Below, piece by piece: positions 1 to 8,019 of a stretch of 64,000 nucleotides of DNA. Below the pieces are notes generated by a model. It saw only the letters and a program-made list of their open reading frames with translations, ran no database searches and was not told the DNA's origin. Source of the stretch: Hyphomicrobiales bacterium. Its GTDB lineage: Bacteria > Pseudomonadota > Alphaproteobacteria > Rhizobiales > Beijerinckiaceae. How positions within the stretch are numbered: position 1 is the stretch's first letter; every line of letters begins with the position of its first letter. The stretch covers positions 124,001 through 188,000 of the forward strand of contig JAIXZO010000022.1 of the NCBI GenBank assembly GCA_027489535.1, read 5' to 3'. The position numbers and the translations under genes are program-made.

Positions 1-609
1 CGCCTCGCGCGCGCATGCGATCTCGGCGTCGCCATGCAGCTCACCAACATCGCCCGCGACGTCGGCGAGGATGCCCGCAACGGACGCGTCTACCTTCCGT
101 ACGACGCCTTGCGCGAGGAAGGCATCGACCCCGACGCGTTCATGCGCAATCCGAGCGCCACGCCGGCGCTGCGCCGCGTCGTCGGCCGTCTCCTCGATCT
201 CGCAGACCGCTTCTACCGTCAGGCCGAGCCGGGCATCGCCCGCCTGCCGCTTTCCTGTCGCCCCGGCATCTACGCCGCGCGTTACGTCTATGCCGGCATC
301 GGCGATGAACTGCGCATCGCGGGCCTCGACTCCGTCTCGCAGCGCGTCCATCCGCCGAACCGCCGCAAGGCGATCATGATGGGGCGCGCGCTGGCGGCTT
401 CCGTCTTCGGCGTGCCCGACGGCCCGGCCGCGCTCACCGTCGACGCCTGCGCCTTGCTCGACGCCACCATTGCCGCACCGGTCCACCGCTATTTGGAAAA
501 GCCGCCGGCGCAGCGCCTCGAACGCGTCATCGGCATGTTCGAACGCCTTCAGCAGAGCGACCGGGCCCGGGGCGGCCGCGCCCGCGCTCCGATGGCGCGA
601 ACGGGCTGA
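1..609 (+). CDS. crtB: Phytoene synthase, C-terminal part (5' end outside window)
   Basis: CrtB condenses two geranylgeranyl diphosphates to phytoene, the first committed carotenoid step. The frame is open from base 1 and gives about 202 residues. It begins inside the second Asp-rich signature of squalene/phytoene synthases (GVAMQLTNIARDVGEDA), which binds the diphosphate through Mg2+. The rest matches the C-terminal half of the family, including YVYAGIGDELR. The start and first Asp-rich motif lie upstream of the window, probably after crtI. A 41-codon gene follows 3 bp after the stop. The identification is firm; only the missing 5' end limits it. Confidence 0.95.
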   Translation, partial: RLARACDLGVAMQLTNIARDVGEDARNGRVYLPYDALREEGIDPDAFMRNPSATPALRRVVGRLLDLADRFYRQAEPGIARLPLSCRPGIYAARYVYAGIGDELRIAGLDSVSQRVHPPNRRKAIMMGRALAASVFGVPDGPAALTVDACALLDATIAAPVHRYLEKPPAQRLERVIGMFERLQQSDRARGGRARAPMARTG

Positions 610-612
610 GCC

Positions 613-738
613 GTGGAAGGCTGGGTCTTCATCACGGTCGAATTGGGGTTGGTCTTCGGCGGCTTCTTCGCCTTCGCCGCCTATCAGATCTACGTGACCG
701 AAAAGTCCCGCCGCAAACCCGGCGACGACAAACCCTGA
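613..738 (+). CDS. 41-residue single-pass membrane microprotein after crtB
   Basis: A GTG-initiated frame of 42 codons starts 3 bp after the crtB stop and ends 3 bp before the convergent crtC stop, so it fills the gap exactly. The product has a short N-terminus with two acidic residues, one hydrophobic helix (about residues 4-25, VFITVELGLVFGGFFAFAAY) and a basic, hydrophilic tail (EKSRRKPGDDKP). This reads as a single transmembrane helix with a cytoplasmic tail by the positive-inside rule. I do not recognise a named family. Its place suggests co-translation with crtB and a role at the membrane in carotenoid or photosystem assembly, which is inference only. Confidence 0.6.
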   Translation: MEGWVFITVELGLVFGGFFAFAAYQIYVTEKSRRKPGDDKP

Positions 739-741
739 ACG

Positions 742-1806
742 TCAGCCCCGTCGCGGCATCCTGAACGGCAGCATCGCCTGTACGATCGGCTTGGCGAAGC
801 GCGTCACCGACAGGCTTTCATGCACGGCCGTCACATGCCGGCCGAACAGCTTCTGCCGAACCAGCGAACGCGCATAGAACGGCGTGTCCTCGACCGTCTC
901 GACGATGCCCGCCTGCGGGTCGACCTCCGAGCGGAACGGCCGCTCCATCCGCCATCCGGTCCTCGGCCCCTGCTGCATCGGCGGCGGCGCGATGTCGTGC
1001 ACCGCGCCCGAGGGATCGAAGCGCAGCGCCAGCGGCCACGCGCAGCCGCCGCGATCCACCACGTCGTAGAAAACCACGGGGCCGTCGTCGAGAATCGCGC
1101 GCGACCACTGCCAGGAGCGGAAATCCGCATCCACCGGCCGGTCGCCCTCGTTCATGTCCCAATAGGCGTTCCCGGTCCAAGACTGACGGGGGCTGTCGAA
1201 TTCCACCTTGATCCGCGACGAGGGGGAAACCGGCCGCCAGCGATGCCGGCCCGCCGCATCCAGCGGATACACGGTCTCATGCACCCGGTCGGGCGTAACT
1301 TCGATACGCCCGCGCACGCGGCCGAAAAACGGCGCGCTGCGTTCGTCGGCTTCGATCACCAGCTTGTCGCCCTCGTAAAAGGCGCGGCTGGGTCCGATAT
1401 GGATCGCATCGTCGGTGCGCGAGAGCGCGCCCGACCCGCGCTCGGTCATGGTCCAGCGCTTTCCGCCCGCCCCGAACAGCACCACGTTCACCGCGCAATG
1501 ATTTTCGGGATCGGACTCGCCGTAGCGCAGGCCCAAGCGGTAGTAGGGCGAGAATACGCTGCCGACGAAGACGATCATCGTCAGCCCGTGCCGCCCGTCG
1601 TCGCTCAGCGCGTCGACATACCACCAGAGATAGCCGCCCGAGGGGACCGGAGCGTCGAAGCGAGGTCGGCCCGGACGGTGGAAGCGGCCCTGAGCCCCGA
1701 CAGCGTCGCCATCGGCACGCCCGCTCCCGGATGCACGCTGCCCCCCGCGAAGTAGAGTCCCGGTAGACGTGAACGCGCCGGAGCCCGGCCGATCGATGCC
1801 GTCCAT
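742..1806 (-). CDS. crtC: Hydroxyneurosporene synthase (carotenoid 1,2-hydratase)
   Basis: CrtC adds water across the terminal double bond of neurosporene/lycopene derivatives and acts with CrtD and CrtF in the spheroidene/spirilloxanthin pathway. The conserved core (YLWWYVDALSDDG, VGSVFSPYYR, ENHCAVNVVLFG, WTMTERG, GNAYWDMNEGDRP) is intact. The start is unclear. Family-like sequence begins upstream of the in-frame ATG at 1578, but no ATG, GTG or TTG lies between that codon and the ATG at 1806. The 1806 start gives 354 residues and about 200 bp of out-of-frame overlap with crtD; the 1578 start gives 278 residues, near the length I recall for Rhodobacter CrtC, but cuts the YLWWYVDALSDDG block. 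Confidence 0.88.
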   Translation of the reverse strand: MDGIDRPGSGAFTSTGTLLRGGQRASGSGRADGDAVGAQGRFHRPGRPRFDAPVPSGGYLWWYVDALSDDGRHGLTMIVFVGSVFSPYYRLGLRYGESDPENHCAVNVVLFGAGGKRWTMTERGSGALSRTDDAIHIGPSRAFYEGDKLVIEADERSAPFFGRVRGRIEVTPDRVHETVYPLDAAGRHRWRPVSPSSRIKVEFDSPRQSWTGNAYWDMNEGDRPVDADFRSWQWSRAILDDGPVVFYDVVDRGGCAWPLALRFDPSGAVHDIAPPPMQQGPRTGWRMERPFRSEVDPQAGIVETVEDTPFYARSLVRQKLFGRHVTAVHESLSVTRFAKPIVQAMLPFRMPRRG

Positions 1807-3134
1807 CCGTGCGATGACGGGCCGTACAGCGCTCCGCCCGTTGCCGGAAACAGCCGGTGAAATCCCTCCGGCGTCGTTCGATGAACGTCCGTCGGCTCCA
1901 AGGTCAGGCCGCAGCGGGCGAGCAGGGTCAGAAGGCGATCCTCGCATGATCGAACCTCATTCGGGGGAAATGGACCGGAATTGCCCTCGGGGGGCGCATT
2001 CACGAGACAAAGCAGGCGTTCCACGTCGCGCGGCGCGTCGTCGTCGGCACGGTCTTGCGCGCAGACGTAGACGGCGCCGTTGCGCGGCATGCGGCGGCGT
2101 TTGAACACGTCGTCGAATTCGGAGCGGTAGTCGGCGTCGAAGAATACGTTGTGATGCACGAGCGGCATGCCCGAGGTACGGGCCGTCATGCACAGCACCA
2201 AGGCGGACAGCGAACGGTCGGCCGCCGCCGTCGGATCGACCGCGCGGGCCGCGTCGCGACCGAGAAGGCCGGAGGCCACCGCGTTCGCGTCGCCGTTGAA
2301 CACCACCGCATCCGCCGCGATCTCTTCGCCTGCGGCCGTCTTCACGCCGATGCAGCGACCACCCCGCACGATCAATTCTTCGACCGCCGCGCCGAAGCGG
2401 ATGTCCGCCCCGTGCCGCCGGGCGAGGTCGGCCATTGCGAGCGCCAAGGCGTGCATCCCGCCCGTCACGGTCCGCACGCCCTGCATCTCGACCTCGGCGA
2501 TCAGCATCAGCGTCGCGGGGGCCAGAAACGGCGAGGAGCCGGTATAGGTGGCGTAGCGCGCGAACAGCTGGCGCAGCCGCGGGTCGGCGAACCGCCGCGA
2601 CAACGCCTTCCACAGGCTTTCCGCGCGCCCGAGCTTCACCAATTCCTGCAGGCCGCCGAACCCCAGCGCGCCGATCATGTCGGGCACCGAACGGCGGTCG
2701 GAAAGGATGAAGGGTCCTTCGAGCAGATCATAGAGCCGCTTGGCATCGGCCTTGAAGGCGCGGAAGGCCCGCGCCTCGGCCGCCCCCGCGAAATCGCCGA
2801 TCGCTTCCTCCGAACGGGCGGAATCCGCGAACAGATCGAGCCCGGAGCCGTCCTCGGCCCACCGATGCCGCGCCAGCACCGTCAGCGGTTCGGTCGGCAC
2901 GGCATGGTCGAAATCGACGCCGGAGGCCTCGAACATGCCGCGAAACACCCAAGGCATGGTCAGCACCGTCGGGCCCGCGTCCAGAAACGTTCCGCCCGCG
3001 CGGACGCGCCGCATCTTGCCGCCCGGTGCGGCTTCCTTCTCCAGTACCGTGACCGCGAAGCCCTCGCGCGCGAGGCCGACGGCGGCCGCAAGGCCGCCCA
3101 CGCCCGATCCGACGACGACGGCGCGCGCGCTCAT
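1605..3134 (-). CDS. crtD: Methoxyneurosporene (1-hydroxycarotenoid 3,4-) dehydrogenase
   Basis: CrtD is a phytoene-desaturase-type FAD enzyme that introduces the C-3,4 double bond in 1-hydroxy carotenoids. The 509-residue product opens with a Rossmann FAD motif (GSGVGGLAAAVGLAREGF) and the family's PGGKMR and GPTVLTMPWVF segments. It ends with the conserved flavin-contact motif GLYFAGGSVHPGAGVPM plus a short tail that overlaps crtC. The crtA stop overlaps its start by 4 bp, so crtA-crtD-crtC read as one operon. CrtI is the related alternative, but pairing with crtC and the family motifs favour CrtD. Confidence 0.93.
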   Translation of the reverse strand: MSARAVVVGSGVGGLAAAVGLAREGFAVTVLEKEAAPGGKMRRVRAGGTFLDAGPTVLTMPWVFRGMFEASGVDFDHAVPTEPLTVLARHRWAEDGSGLDLFADSARSEEAIGDFAGAAEARAFRAFKADAKRLYDLLEGPFILSDRRSVPDMIGALGFGGLQELVKLGRAESLWKALSRRFADPRLRQLFARYATYTGSSPFLAPATLMLIAEVEMQGVRTVTGGMHALALAMADLARRHGADIRFGAAVEELIVRGGRCIGVKTAAGEEIAADAVVFNGDANAVASGLLGRDAARAVDPTAAADRSLSALVLCMTARTSGMPLVHHNVFFDADYRSEFDDVFKRRRMPRNGAVYVCAQDRADDDAPRDVERLLCLVNAPPEGNSGPFPPNEVRSCEDRLLTLLARCGLTLEPTDVHRTTPEGFHRLFPATGGALYGPSSHGWTASIGRAPARSRLPGLYFAGGSVHPGAGVPMATLSGLRAASTVRADLASTLRSPRAAISGGMSTR

Positions 3135-3826
3135 GCCGCCTCCTGCATCAGCGACCGGCCGCGCCAGGTCCCGCGTGCGTCATAAGGCACGAACCGCGCG
3201 AACAGGCTCTCGGAGAAATGACCCTCGGCGCTCGCCGCCCTGATGGCCTCGCGATGCGCCCCGGTGCGGGCATAGGCGTCCATGGCGGCCGCATCCCGCC
3301 ACACGGAGAACGTGGCCTGTCGAAACAGCGGCGCTTCGCCGAGGCCGGCGGACAGCAAACATCCGTCCGCACGGTCCACCGCCCTGTGCGACGGCGTCGC
3401 ATGCCGCCAGAACGCGAAGGCGCGCGAAGGGCGAATCGCGCCGCGCGTCAGCGCCGCGACGGGGCCCGACGGCGCTGACGCCGTCACGGCCAAAGGCTCG
3501 CGCCCGGCCCAACGCCCGCGCGCGGAGAAGGCGCGCAGCTTGAGAGAGAAAAGCGCGACCGAGTCGGCCCGGTACGCATCGACGAGCGAAGACTCGAGAA
3601 ACGCATCCGCCGCGGCGTCGTCGGCAAAGGACGCGAAGATGCCGTGATGCGAGAAACTCGGCGCAAGTCCGAAGCCGCCGCCCTCGCCCGTCCCCAACGA
3701 CTTGGCGAAAGCGAGTCCCGGCACACGCTTCAGGCGACCGCCGCCGAGCGCCAGACGAGCGAAGCCGCGCGCGCGCGCGCCGGGCCTCCACTCGACCAGC
3801 AGCATCAAACCGACGTTCCCCTGCAT
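3131..3826 (-). CDS. crtA: Spheroidene monooxygenase
   Basis: CrtA inserts the 2-keto group into spheroidene (or spirilloxanthin) under oxygen, the last step to spheroidenone-type pigments. The 231-residue product carries family features: an N-terminal LMLLVEWRPGARARGFARL segment, HHGIFASFAD, FAFWRHATPSHRAVDRADG and a C-terminal ESLFARFVPYDARGTWRGR. ATG 3826 was chosen over an upstream start at 3859 because GGAGGAG lies 10 bases before it. The gene leads the crtA-crtD-crtC operon and is divergent from crtE across a 120-bp control region with a PpsR-type palindrome. Confidence 0.9.
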   Translation of the reverse strand: MQGNVGLMLLVEWRPGARARGFARLALGGGRLKRVPGLAFAKSLGTGEGGGFGLAPSFSHHGIFASFADDAAADAFLESSLVDAYRADSVALFSLKLRAFSARGRWAGREPLAVTASAPSGPVAALTRGAIRPSRAFAFWRHATPSHRAVDRADGCLLSAGLGEAPLFRQATFSVWRDAAAMDAYARTGAHREAIRAASAEGHFSESLFARFVPYDARGTWRGRSLMQEAA

Positions 3827-3866
3827 GGACTCAAACTCCTCCGGACGGCGCCTCTGCAAATCCGGT

Positions 3867-3903
3867 TTGACATCACGCGTTCTTGTGTCCAGTTTATTTT
3901 ACA
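3867..3903. promoter_or_regulatory. crtA/crtE divergent control region with PpsR (CrtJ) site
   Basis: TGTCCAGTTTATTTTACA at 3886-3903 fits the TGT-N12-ACA palindrome bound by PpsR/CrtJ; against the tighter TGTMA-N8-TKACA form it has one mismatch (C for A at the fifth base). A TTGACA hexamer at 3867-3872 is a good -35 for crtE, with the AT-rich part of the palindrome in the -10 zone, so bound repressor would block polymerase. The site lies midway between the divergent starts and could serve both operons. Only one full palindrome is visible, although PpsR often uses pairs. Confidence 0.7.
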
Positions 3904-3946
3904 TTCCGGGTGAAAATCAAACCTGACATTCGGAGGGAGATTCGCC

Positions 3947-4816
3947 ATGGATCCGGCCGTCTGGATTGAAGAAAGCCTTGCCGCCGCAGTCGCCGAAACG
4001 GGCGGGCCCGATTGCCCCCCCATTCTGGCCGCGGCGATCCGCCACGCGGTCTTTCCCGGCGGCGGTCGATTGCGCCCCCGCCTCTGCCTCGCCGTCGCCA
4101 TGGCCTGCGGCAAGGGCGATGCGGAAGCGGCGCTCACGGCGGCCTCCGCCATCGAGATCATCCATTGCGCCTCGCTGGTGCATGACGACCTGCCCTGCTT
4201 CGACAATGCCGAGACGCGGCGCGGGTTGCCTTCGGTTCAAGCGGCTTACGGCCCTGCCATCGCGGTGCTCGCGGGCGACGCCATGATCGTGCTGGCGTTC
4301 GAGACGCTGGCGCGCGGCCTCGTCAAACGGCCGCAGGCGCTCGGTCGCCTCGTCTCCATCGTCGGCCGCGCCGCCGGCGCGCCCTACGGCATCACCGCCG
4401 GACAGGCCTTCGAATCCGAGCCGGTCATCGACACCGCGCTGTATCACCGCGCCAAGACGGGTGCGCTGTTCGCAGCCGCTTCGGAGGCCGGAGCCGCCGC
4501 TTGCGGCGCGCCCAGCACGCCATGGCGCAATCTCGGCAGCTTCCTCGGCGAGGCCTATCAGGTCGCCGACGACATCCGCGACGTCGCCGGTTCGGCCGAA
4601 GATCTCGGCAAGCCGATCGGCATCGACGCCCGCCTCGGACGGCCCAGCGCCGTGCGCGACATGGGCATCCCGGACGCGATCCGCAAACTCGACATGCTCG
4701 TCGAGTCCGCCATCGACTCGGTGCCCCTCTGCCCCGGCCGCGAACGCATGCACGACCTGATTCGACACGAGGCGAGCCGTTTCCTTCCGGAGAAGCTCAG
4801 CCGCCGCGCGGCCTGA
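3947..4816 (+). CDS. crtE: Geranylgeranyl diphosphate synthase
   Basis: CrtE extends FPP or smaller allylic diphosphates to C20 GGPP, used for both carotenoids and the phytyl tail of bacteriochlorophyll. The 289-residue protein has both Asp-rich motifs of trans-prenyltransferases: HDDLPCFDNAETRRG near residues 79-93 and ADDIRD near 205. It also has the GGGRLRPRL diphosphate-binding segment. The start ATG follows GGAGGGA by 8 bases. The stop is 1 bp before crtF, so the two are co-translated. IspA-type FPP synthase is the nearest alternative, but PGC context settles CrtE. Confidence 0.95.
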   Translation: MDPAVWIEESLAAAVAETGGPDCPPILAAAIRHAVFPGGGRLRPRLCLAVAMACGKGDAEAALTAASAIEIIHCASLVHDDLPCFDNAETRRGLPSVQAAYGPAIAVLAGDAMIVLAFETLARGLVKRPQALGRLVSIVGRAAGAPYGITAGQAFESEPVIDTALYHRAKTGALFAAASEAGAAACGAPSTPWRNLGSFLGEAYQVADDIRDVAGSAEDLGKPIGIDARLGRPSAVRDMGIPDAIRKLDMLVESAIDSVPLCPGRERMHDLIRHEASRFLPEKLSRRAA

Positions 4817-4817
4817 T

Positions 4818-5921
4818 ATGGCGTTCTTCGACACGCTCTATCGTCTGCGCGACGCATTGGTCATGAGCCCGCGCTTTCAGCGATGGGCGGCGGCCTTTCC
4901 GCTCACGCGCCCCATGGCCACGCGCGAAGCCTCCGCTTTGTTCGATCTCTGCGCCGGCTTCGTCTATGCGCAGGTTCTCGCCGCGTGCGTGCGCCTGGAC
5001 ATCTTCGCGTTCCTGCGAGACGGCCCGCGCACGACGGCGGAAATCGCCGCCGCGACCGACCTTACGCCCGACGCCGCCGAACGTCTGATGCTCGCCGCCG
5101 TAGCCCTGCGCTTGGTCGCCGTGCGCGGCCCCGGCCGATTCGGTCTCGGCATGCTCGGCGCGGCGTTGCTCGGCAACCCGGGCGTCTCGGCCATGGTCGA
5201 GCACCACGCCGTTCTCTACGACGATCTTCGCGACCCGGTGGCGCTGCTGCGCACCACCGAGGAGACGGCGTTGTCGCGATACTGGGCCTATGCCCGGCAC
5301 GGCGACCCGGCCGACCTCACGCGCGCCGAGGTCGATTCGTACTCCGCCCTCATGGCCGCCTCGCAAAGTCTCGTGCGCGACGAGATTCTCGATGCCTACC
5401 CGATGAAGGCGCACAAGCAGCTGCTCGATCTAGGCGGCGGCGACGGTGCTTTCCTTTCGGCGGCCGCAGCACGCCACCCTCATCTGCGCGGCGTGCTGTT
5501 CGATCTGCCCGCCGTCGCCGACCGCGCCCGCGAACGATTCGCCCGCGAGGGCTTGTCGGCGCGAGTCGAAGTCTCGGGCGGCAGCTTCCATGCCGACGAG
5601 GTGCCCAAGGGAGCCGATATCGTCAGCTTGGTGCGCGTCCTCTACGACCATGACGACGATTCCGCGCTGTCGATCCTGAAAACCGCGCGCGCGGCCCTGC
5701 CCCCCGGCGGAACGCTCCTGATCGGCGAACCGATGGCTGGTCTCCCCGGAGCCGAGCGCGTCGGACATGCCTATTTCGGCCTGTATTTGATCGCGATGCG
5801 CAGCGGTCGCCCGCGAACCCCGGCAGAATTCACCGTATTGCTGCAGAAATCCGGGTTTTCGACGGTCACTCCCCTGCGCAGCCGTCGCCCGCTTTTGACC
5901 GGCGTCATCATCGCCCGTTGA
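4818..5921 (+). CDS. crtF: Hydroxyneurosporene O-methyltransferase
   Basis: CrtF methylates the 1-hydroxy group of hydroxycarotenoids with S-adenosylmethionine, giving the methoxy end of spheroidene or spirilloxanthin. The 367-residue protein has an N-terminal winged-helix dimerisation domain (about 45-115) and a class I SAM domain with DLGGGDG at 204-210. Further conserved segments are LVRVLYDHDDD and LLIGEPMAG. The architecture is that of plant-type O-methyltransferases and BchU, but linkage to crtE marks it as CrtF. Confidence 0.93.
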   Translation: MAFFDTLYRLRDALVMSPRFQRWAAAFPLTRPMATREASALFDLCAGFVYAQVLAACVRLDIFAFLRDGPRTTAEIAAATDLTPDAAERLMLAAVALRLVAVRGPGRFGLGMLGAALLGNPGVSAMVEHHAVLYDDLRDPVALLRTTEETALSRYWAYARHGDPADLTRAEVDSYSALMAASQSLVRDEILDAYPMKAHKQLLDLGGGDGAFLSAAAARHPHLRGVLFDLPAVADRARERFAREGLSARVEVSGGSFHADEVPKGADIVSLVRVLYDHDDDSALSILKTARAALPPGGTLLIGEPMAGLPGAERVGHAYFGLYLIAMRSGRPRTPAEFTVLLQKSGFSTVTPLRSRRPLLTGVIIAR

Positions 5922-5961
5922 GCCGATGCATTGATCGGCGTCAATTCGCGCGGACACAAAG

Positions 5962-6002
5962 TGTAATTATAAATTGACATTGGTCGCCGTCATGGTTTCC
6001 TT
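5962..6002 (+). promoter_or_regulatory. bchC promoter with perfect PpsR (CrtJ) palindrome
   Basis: TGTAATTATAAATTGACA at 5962-5979 matches TGTMA-N8-TKACA at every fixed base. Its last six bases, TTGACA at 5974-5979, form a consensus -35 hexamer, so repressor and RNA polymerase would compete for the same bases. A -10 would fall near 5997-6002, putting transcription start just before the bchC GTG at 6037. No clear second palindrome was seen in the 115-bp gap after crtF. Confidence 0.78.
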
Positions 6003-6036
6003 ACAGGAGGAAAACCAGCAGCGGACGATCCTCATC

Positions 6037-6972
6037 GTGTCCTCGTCGAACACCCTCGCAGTGGTCTTGGAAGCGCCGGAGCATCTCGCTCTCGCATCCG
6101 TGACTCTCGTCGCGCCGACGGCGGACGACGTGACGGTGGACGTGGAGTGGAGCGGCATCAGCACCGGCACCGAGCGTCTGCTCTGGTCCGGCCGCATGCC
6201 CGCCTTCCCCGGCATGGGTTATCCCCTCGTTCCCGGTTATGAGACCGTCGGCCGCATTTCCGACGCCGCCGACAAGGCGCGCATCGGCGAGCGGGTCTTC
6301 GTCCCGGGCGCACGCTGCTTCGCCGATGTGCGCGGACTTTTCGGCGGCGCGGCACGCCGCCTCGTCGTCCCCGGCTCCAAGGTCGTTCCCGTCGATGAAG
6401 CGCTGGGCGAACGCGCCGTGCTGCTGGCGCTGGCCGCGACCGCGCATCACGCGATCGCCGGCGGCGCATTGCCCGACCTCATCGTCGGCCACGGCGTCCT
6501 GGGCCGCTTGGTCGCCCGCATCACCGTCGCCCTCGGCGGGGCACCGACGGTGTGGGAACGCGACGCCGACCGTCACGGCGGCGCAGACGGCTACGTCGTC
6601 GCCGATCCCGCCGACGACGACCGCAGGGATTACCGCACCATCTGCGACGTCAGCGGCGACGCCGGCCTGCTCGACACCTTGATTTCGCGCCTCGCCCCCG
6701 CCGGCGAGGTCGTGCTCGCGGGCTTCTACGAAGCTCCGCTGTCCTTCGCCTTTCCCGCCGCCTTCATGCGCGAGGCACGCATCCGCGTCGCCGCCGAATG
6801 GCGTCCCGCCGATCTCGAAGCCGTCAAGGCGCTGCTCGGCGCAGGCCGGCTCTCGCTGGACGGACTCATCACCCATCGCAAGGACGCGACCGACGCGCCT
6901 GAAGCGTACCGCACCGCTTTCGGCGACTCCGCGTGCCTGAAGATGATTCTCGATTGGAGAGCCTGCGCATGA
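6037..6972 (+). CDS. bchC: Bacteriochlorophyllide a dehydrogenase (C-3 hydroxyethyl oxidation)
   Basis: BchC oxidises the 3-hydroxyethyl group to 3-acetyl late in bacteriochlorophyll a synthesis. The product is a zinc-alcohol-dehydrogenase-like protein with the diagnostic N-terminal run DVEWSGISTGTERLL followed by WSGRMPAFPGMGYPL and LVPGYETVGRI. GTG 6037 gives 311 residues and places the usual family N-terminus (NTLAVVLEAPE) next to the start. Earlier in-frame starts (TTG 5974, ATG 5992) fall in the PpsR/promoter segment. AGGAGG at 6005-6010 is too far from 6037 to be its ribosome site, so the start is not certain. It overlaps bchX in an ATGA. Confidence 0.92.
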   Translation: MSSSNTLAVVLEAPEHLALASVTLVAPTADDVTVDVEWSGISTGTERLLWSGRMPAFPGMGYPLVPGYETVGRISDAADKARIGERVFVPGARCFADVRGLFGGAARRLVVPGSKVVPVDEALGERAVLLALAATAHHAIAGGALPDLIVGHGVLGRLVARITVALGGAPTVWERDADRHGGADGYVVADPADDDRRDYRTICDVSGDAGLLDTLISRLAPAGEVVLAGFYEAPLSFAFPAAFMREARIRVAAEWRPADLEAVKALLGAGRLSLDGLITHRKDATDAPEAYRTAFGDSACLKMILDWRACA

Positions 6973-8009
6973 CGATCCACCAGACTCAGGGCTCCGCGCC
7001 CTCCAAGCCCGGCACCGTCACCTTGCTGCAGAGCGCCGCCACCGCGCGCCTGCGCGCCGAAGCAGCGGTCGAGCCCGACGCCGTACACACCGGCGAAGTC
7101 ACCAAAGAGACGCAGATCATCGCGATCTACGGCAAGGGCGGCATCGGCAAGAGCTTCACGCTCGCCAATCTCAGCTACATGATGGCCCAGCAGGGCAAGA
7201 AGGTGCTGCTGATCGGCTGCGATCCGAAAAGCGACACCACCTCGCTCCTCTTCGGCGGCCGCGCCTGCCCGACCATTCTCGAAACATCGTCGAAGAAGAA
7301 GCTCGCAGGCGAAGAAGTCGCCATCGGCGACGTCTGCTTCAAGCGCGACGGCGTCTACGCCATGGAACTCGGCGGCCCGGACGTCGGCCGCGGATGCGGC
7401 GGACGCGGCATCATCCACGGCTTCGAAACCCTCGAGAAGCTCGGCTTCCACGAATGGGGCTTCGATTTCGTGCTCCTCGACTTCCTCGGCGACGTGGTGT
7501 GCGGCGGCTTCGGCCTGCCGATCGCCCGCGACATGTGCCAGAAGGTCATCGTCGTCGCCTCCAACGACCTGCAGTCGCTCTACGTCGCCAACAACGTCTG
7601 CTCGGCGGTCGAATATTTTCGTAAGCTCGGCGGCAATGTCGGCGTCGCGGGCGTCGTCATCAACAAGGACGACGGCACCGGCGAGGCCCAGGCCTTTGCC
7701 GAAATCGCCGGTATCCCGATCCTCGCCGCCATCCCGGCCGACGAGGACATCCGCCGCAAGAGCGCCAGCTACCAGATCATCGGCCGTCCCGACGGCGAAT
7801 GGGGCCCGCTCTTTGCGGAACTCGCGCAGAACGTCGCCGACGCGCCCCCGGTCCGCCCGAAGCCCCTGACGCAGGATGCCCTGCTCGGCCTGTTCTCGGC
7901 TGACACCGTCGGGCGCGACGTGGTGCTCCAGCCGGCGACGATGGAAGACATGTGCGGCGTCGACCACATCGCCAAGCCGTCCCTCGAAGTCGTTTACGAC
8001 GCGGTTTGA
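6969..8009 (+). CDS. bchX: Chlorophyllide a reductase, iron protein subunit X
   Basis: BchX is the ATP-dependent, nitrogenase-Fe-protein-like electron donor of chlorophyllide a oxidoreductase (BchXYZ), which reduces ring B. The 346-residue protein has the P-loop [15 protein letters not shown] and a switch segment GCDPKSDTTSLLFGG. The two cysteine segments that hold the inter-subunit 4Fe-4S cluster are GGPDVGRGCGGRG and [14 protein letters not shown]. The ATG start lies inside the bchC stop (ATGA); bchY follows after 10 bp. A Ser-Phe-Thr after the P-loop Lys, rather than Ser-Thr-Thr, is typical of X against L. Confidence 0.96.
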   Translation: MTIHQTQGSAPSKPGTVTLLQSAATARLRAEAAVEPDAVHTGEVTKETQIIAIYGKGGIGKSFTLANLSYMMAQQGKKVLLIGCDPKSDTTSLLFGGRACPTILETSSKKKLAGEEVAIGDVCFKRDGVYAMELGGPDVGRGCGGRGIIHGFETLEKLGFHEWGFDFVLLDFLGDVVCGGFGLPIARDMCQKVIVVASNDLQSLYVANNVCSAVEYFRKLGGNVGVAGVVINKDDGTGEAQAFAEIAGIPILAAIPADEDIRRKSASYQIIGRPDGEWGPLFAELAQNVADAPPVRPKPLTQDALLGLFSADTVGRDVVLQPATMEDMCGVDHIAKPSLEVVYDAV

Positions 8010-8019
8010 GGGTAAAACG

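Noticed and set aside
5974-6036. Longer bchC with TTG 5974 or ATG 5992 start
   Set aside because: These codons lie in the PpsR site/promoter segment, and the added residues are not like BchC N-termini.
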